The position numbers were made by a program, and so were the translations under genes. The notes under the pieces were generated by a model. The model did no database searches. It had not been told where the DNA came from and saw only the letters and a program-made list of their open reading frames with translations. Below are positions 20,101 to 26,100 of a DNA stretch of 35,981 nt, one piece after another (the stretch's first letter is position 1; every line of letters starts with the position of its first letter). Source of the stretch: Marinibactrum halimedae (GTDB lineage Bacteria > Pseudomonadota > Gammaproteobacteria > Pseudomonadales > Cellvibrionaceae); assembly GCF_021234875.1 (NCBI RefSeq), contig NZ_JAJQVM010000043.1:1-35981 (forward strand), read 5' to 3'.

Positions 20101-23100
20101 TCCAATGGGACGGTCGCGATCAATACCGCTGCGTTTGATGGTGTGAATCAAGTCAACGGTTCGAACGTTAACCTAACGGTTCGCAATGGCCTCACTTTGA
20201 ATACCACTGATGCCATCAGTGCGGCCAATAACATCACCATCAATACCCAAGCCAACGATTTCACCAACCACGGGCAGGTGGTGGCCACCGGCAATATCAC
20301 CACCCACAACCGTAATGTCACCAACAGCGGTGCCTTGCGCGGTGGCAATACCGTCACCCTTAATGCCAATAATCTCACCAATACCGGTACCCTCAGTAGT
20401 AACCAATTGTTGCGCTTAAACGTGGGTAATACCCATAACCAGCGTACCGTTGCGGCCAATGAGTTGGATATTAATGGCACTGTGACCAACAGCGACTTGC
20501 TGTTCGCCCGCACCAATATGACCATTGATGGCTCGGTGACCAATACAGGGAGTATTCATTCTCAGCGAAATGCGACATTGACAGGCGGTACCATCAATAA
20601 CAACGGTGGGCGGATCAGTGCCGTACGGGATTTGAGTCTGAGTGGCACGATTAATAATAATCGTGTGGGGGGCAGTGTGACCTACTCGCAAGTTGGCGTG
20701 CCAGAAGTGGAGGAGGGTCCTGTTATACCTCTGCGTGAAGTTCTCAATGGGCAGCAGATTGCCGTTGAGCAGTCTATACAGTTTGAGCGTTTGACTCGTA
20801 CTGAGTATCACGCTGAAGGTACTGGATTGTCTGGTGTTATAGCTTCTGGGAATAACTTAACGCTCAATGGACGAATAACGAATGACTTCAGCACCATTTC
20901 TTCTGGCGGTGTTCTGAATATCAGTGGTGAAGGGATCACGAACAATGTTGCTCAGAGTCGAGTGGTTGAACGCAAGGAAGAAGTTGTCGAACATCAAGAT
21001 TTAAACTGTACGATGGCGGATCAAAGAACTGGTGAATGCGTTGGAGGGGATTTCGAAACGTATAGAACCGAGACCACTCTGATCAGCGAAAACACGACTT
21101 ACACCGGCGGTGGTGCTTTTGGCACCATTGCCTCTGCTGGTGGCATCACTGGAAACCTCTCCGGTCAGATAGTGGTGAATGATCTCGCTCCTGAATCCAT
21201 CCAAAATATGTCTCAGAATACTTCTGTTTCCGGCAATGCTGGCACCGCCTCTCGTGGCGCTGCCACCTCCGGCATTAACAACTCCACAGCCTCTGTTTCT
21301 CAAACTTATGGCAGCTCATTAGCCGTTGCCAGTGGTAATCGTACTGCCAGCCACAATGTTACTGCAGGTACGGCTACTTCGGGTGGCTCTGCTGTTTTTG
21401 GTGGCGTTACCGCCGCGAACGATCAAGGAAAAGAGTTGGCGGGCTTTACCCCTTACCAAGTGGGCCTAAGTGGTATCAAGCAGCGGAGTTTGCAGGGCAA
21501 TCAAGCCCGACTGGATGCCAGTAATGGACTGGATGGTGCAAATAACGGGGCTGTCTCAGCCACAGACCGAGTATGGAGTACAGTCAAGCTTGGCGAGGAG
21601 TTTGATACTAGCGGCAGTGGTGGTTTGAACCCTACCTATCTTCCTGCTGGCCCGGTCAAACCTCGCTTTGATACAGGTGTTATCACGGCGGTTAATGACC
21701 CCAGCTTCCAGTCACCATCCGTTTCTACCATTAATGATAGCGATTGGCGGAGTGCCAGTCAAAATGGGGCATCGGATGCCAATATTGACCCCTCCACCAT
21801 TGGCGTTAACACCGTGTTTAGCAATGCACAGGCCGATGCGGATATTTTGGGTCAGCAAGATGCGTTGTCTGAAACCTCTCTCAGCCAAGTCACAAATCCT
21901 GTAGACGGTGGCTTATCCACATTGGCCGCTGCCGGTTTTGAGGGGTTCTCCATCGATGGTTTGTTGGTGGGTTCACAAGCGCCGGAGTTTAACTATGGTG
22001 CAGGCAACGGTGAAGATTACGCTGCCGCCAGAGCGGCCTTCGGCGCCGATGCCGACTTACTGAGCAATGGCCATAACCCAGAGCTGATCATTCGTGATTT
22101 GTTGATCAACAACCAAGTGTTGGAGCAGCAGCGCCAAGTCAGCGAAGCCCAAGCGGCATTGCAAGCTCAAATGGAAGCGGTAGCGCAAGCGTTAGGCATT
22201 GAGGCGTCGGAAGTGACGGAAGCAGACTTATTGGCTTTCGCCACTGCACCGCTCACGGATGAGGCGCCATTGCAATTTACCCCCGACAATACTTTAGCGT
22301 TGTTGAACGGAAACGAAGTCGCGCCCAATATTTTCCTGAGCGATGCCCATATTCGTACCCTTACCGCCGACTTTGGTTTTGATGGTGAGACGCTGCAATC
22401 CGGCACCGACACCCTTTATGCCGCGCTTCGTCAAAATGACTTACTCGAAGCAGGGGTGAGCATTGGCACCGCAGGCAATATGGACTTAACCGCCGAGGGT
22501 GGTTTCCAACTAGAGTCTGGTTTGTCCGCCGGTGGCACACTGCGCTTGGCAACCGATGCCGAATTGGGTTTAACTCACACTACCTTGTTTGATACGGGCT
22601 TATTGCATCTGGATTTAGGCGGTGACTTTACCAATGAATACGGCCTTTCAAGCGACAATATCTTGTTAGAGGTTGATGGCGACTTCATCAATAACAATAC
22701 CCTGAACGCCTCTAATATCAGTATTTTTGCCCAAGATATCACCAATAACAGCTTTGCCTTGGCCAGTGATGCCCTTTGGCTAGAAGCCGAAAATAATCTT
22801 ATCAATACCGGTGGGGCGAGACTTCAAGGTGACCGTGTTAGTTTGACGGCGGGTAATGACCTAATCAATCGCACTGAATCGGAAAGGGTACAATTTGAGC
22901 GAGAATTTAGGCAGCGTATTCGTGTTGGCCAACACTCGGTGTCGGAGGTACAAAGCGGAGTCGAGTTTTATACCCAGGTTGGCCCCGCTGCTGAAATCCT
23001 CTCTGGCACGAACTTGACCATTGACGCCGGAAGAGACATCGACCTTACAGGCACAGAATTGGCTGCGTCCGACAGTGTTAGCATCAGCGCTGGCCGTGAC

Positions 23101-26100
23101 TTGCTGTTTGGGGCCATTGAGATCGCCACTGGCACAGAGCGCTACGGTAAGCGTGGATACGATATCCGTTACGACACCACCTTCGATGTGGCCAGCGTGA
23201 CCACCGGCGGTGACTTAAGCATCACCGCAGGCAACGACCTCACCACAGCAGGGACCCTTTTTGCCGCAGGGCAGGACATCAACCTCGCCGCTGGGGGTGA
23301 AATGAACTTGCTGGGGGTGTCGGAATACCACGAGTCTCGCCGCAAGCGTAAAAAGAAAAGCACCTTTAAAAAGAAGGTCAAGATCGACGAAACCATCAGC
23401 GTTATTCACCACGGCACCACCTTAGTCGCTGGGGGCGATGTGGGCCTCAACGCAGATCGCACCGACGACGGCTTACAGTTGTTCAATTCCGGTGACGTGA
23501 CGATGGTCGGTACGGAAGTGAGCGCGGGCGGTGACTTCGATGCCTATTCTGGCGGTGATCTGAATGTGGTCTCTGGTGAAGAATACAACCACGAATTCCA
23601 CTACAAAAAGAAGAGTTACGCAGGGGGGTTATTCGGCTCTTCTCGTACCAGTGAAGTGCAGGTGGAGTACCTAGGCCATACCGAAATCAATACCGGTGGC
23701 GACACCACACTTCTGTCCCACAACGACATCAACGTCTTGGCAGGCCACATCAACGCCGACAACATCAGTGCGGTGGCGGGCTTCGGTAACGAAGAAGAAA
23801 AAGCCGCCGATGTGAATATCCTCGGTGATGAACAAACCCAAAGCCTCTATTCAGAGCGTCGTCGCAACGGCCTAGGGCTGGACGTGAGTGGTGACATGCT
23901 CAGCGTGGCAAAAGAAACCGCCAAAGAGAATCGCCAAGTCACCACAGATTACGTTGGCTCCATTCTCAACGCCACCGACAACATCAGCGTTCAAGCCAGC
24001 CGCGATGCCAATATCGTCGGCAGTGGGTTAAACGCCGGTGGCGACATTCGCATCGAAGCCGAACGTGACGTTAACCTGCTCGCCGGCCAAAGCCGCCACA
24101 GCACCATGAGCCGCAGTGAAGAGACGAATACCGGTATTGCGGTGAGTGCGGATGGCAACAATGCCAGTGTGTTTGCGGGTGATGATATTGCCAGCCTACG
24201 CAATACCACAACCGGTGTAACAGCGGCAGCGGCGACGCTAACCGCTGAAGGTAATATCAGTGTTAATGCGGGGAATGACATTCTACAAATAGGGAGTGAT
24301 GTCTTAGCAGAAGCGGATGTGCAGTATTCCGCTGATAATGACATCAATATCCTGTCCTTTACGGAAGAAGTCAGTACGGAACAAAAAGAGCGTCATACCC
24401 GTGATGGCTTTACCTTTACCGCCAATTACAACCTAGAAAACACCTGGGATACGATCAGTAATCTTGGTCAAGGTGACAATGCCGTCAGTAATGCATCGGG
24501 TGCCATGCGCGCTATGGACGCGCTCAATAATACGGGGCCCAGTATCAAAGTGCATGTGGGTCGCACTACCACAGAAACTCGAAGCCGTGACACCTTTGGT
24601 CAAGCTCGTGGCAGCTTTGTTGGAGGTGACAATGTCACCTTTGAAGCGGGTGGTGATGCGAATGTCGCGGGCTCCAATCTTGGTGCTAAAAATGACATCA
24701 CTATCGATGCTGAGAACATCAACATATTAGCTGTCAGCAATACCACTGACAGTGATATGAGAACTCGCTATCGGCAGGATGGGTTTACGCTCAACGCCAG
24801 TCAAAGCAACGTCAATATCATGGGTGGTTTTAGCCAGTCGGCAAGCGACCTCAACACCCGCAGCACCACCGCCATTGGCAGTGGCTTGTCGGCCAGCAAC
24901 CTTCACCTGAATGCTCGTGAAGATCTTACCGTTACCGGCAGTACCTTAAATGCTGACAATAACGCCAGCCTTGCGGCGGGTGAATCCATCATTATTGAAG
25001 CTGCACAAGATGCTTCGAGTAGTCGTTCTGAAGACAGTCATTTGAGTGCCGCTGCTGGTGTTAATTTTGGTTCAGACGGTATTGGTGTGAAAGCCAGTTT
25101 TGCTATGGGCGAAGGCGAGCTAGACCGAGACGGGATTCATTACACCAATGGTCAGATCACAGCGGGCAATAACTTGAGCATCACCAGCGGTGGCGATACC
25201 ACGGTTGCCGGTGCCAACCTGCACGGTGGTGAAGTGAATATGGATGTTGGCGGCGACCTGACCGTCGCATCCGTACAAGACACGGGTGAAGTAGAAGGCT
25301 CTCGTTGGGATGTGAGCTTGGGCGTCACTGCCGGTGCGGGCGTAAGTGTGAATGGCAGTGTGGGCTACGGAGAAACCGAAGGCTCCAAAGCGTGGGTGAA
25401 TGAGCAAACCGGAATCACGGGTGAGCGTGTCAACATTAACGTAGGTGGTCATACCCAAATTGACGGTGCTGTGATTGCAGCTGTGGATGAGGGTGAAGAT
25501 GGCCAACTTCAAGACAATGGCAATCTTACGCTCAGCACAGGAACACTTGGATTCAGCGATATTCAAGACCACGACAAAGAAGAGAGCTACTACCTCGGTG
25601 TTAGCTTTGGCTTTGGTGGAGACAACCCCGATACTAATGCTGAGGAAGGTTCGAGTAGTTGGGGAGTGGATGGCAACTACTACGAGAGAGACCGCAAACA
25701 GATCAATCGTGCCACCGTTGGTAATGGCACCATTGCCGTTCGTGATGACACCAATGTTGATCTTAGTGGGTTGAACCGCGATATCGATACCGCACAGGAA
25801 ATCACTCGCGATAAAGAAGAAAACATCGACATCTACGCCAGCTCTACCGCCTGGGAATCCACAAAAAACCTCGCTGGCGTAGGCGAAATGACCGCCACAG
25901 AGCAGCTTAATGAGTGGAAAGACAATGTTGGCAGTGTTTTCAGTCCTAAATCTTGGGGCGAAGTCCTTATCAATGCCTTCGATGCCACCCGCGATCTTGC
26001 CAATGCGGGTAAGTCGGTTTCCAATGAAGACAATCTCAGTGGGGTGGGTGGTTTTTTCCGTGCGCTTGATACCAAGCACAAAGCCCGTTTGGTGCAACAT

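Noticed and set aside
12004-20670. Regularly repeated DNA that might suggest a CRISPR or satellite array
   Set aside because: The repeats are degenerate, in one open frame and encode the FHA beta-helix; there are no constant repeats with unique spacers.
25120-26100. 326-residue open frame antisense to cdiA
   Set aside because: It lies wholly within the FHA-2/pre-toxin coding region; its composition mirrors the antisense of the sense codons and it has no recognisable motif or ribosome site.
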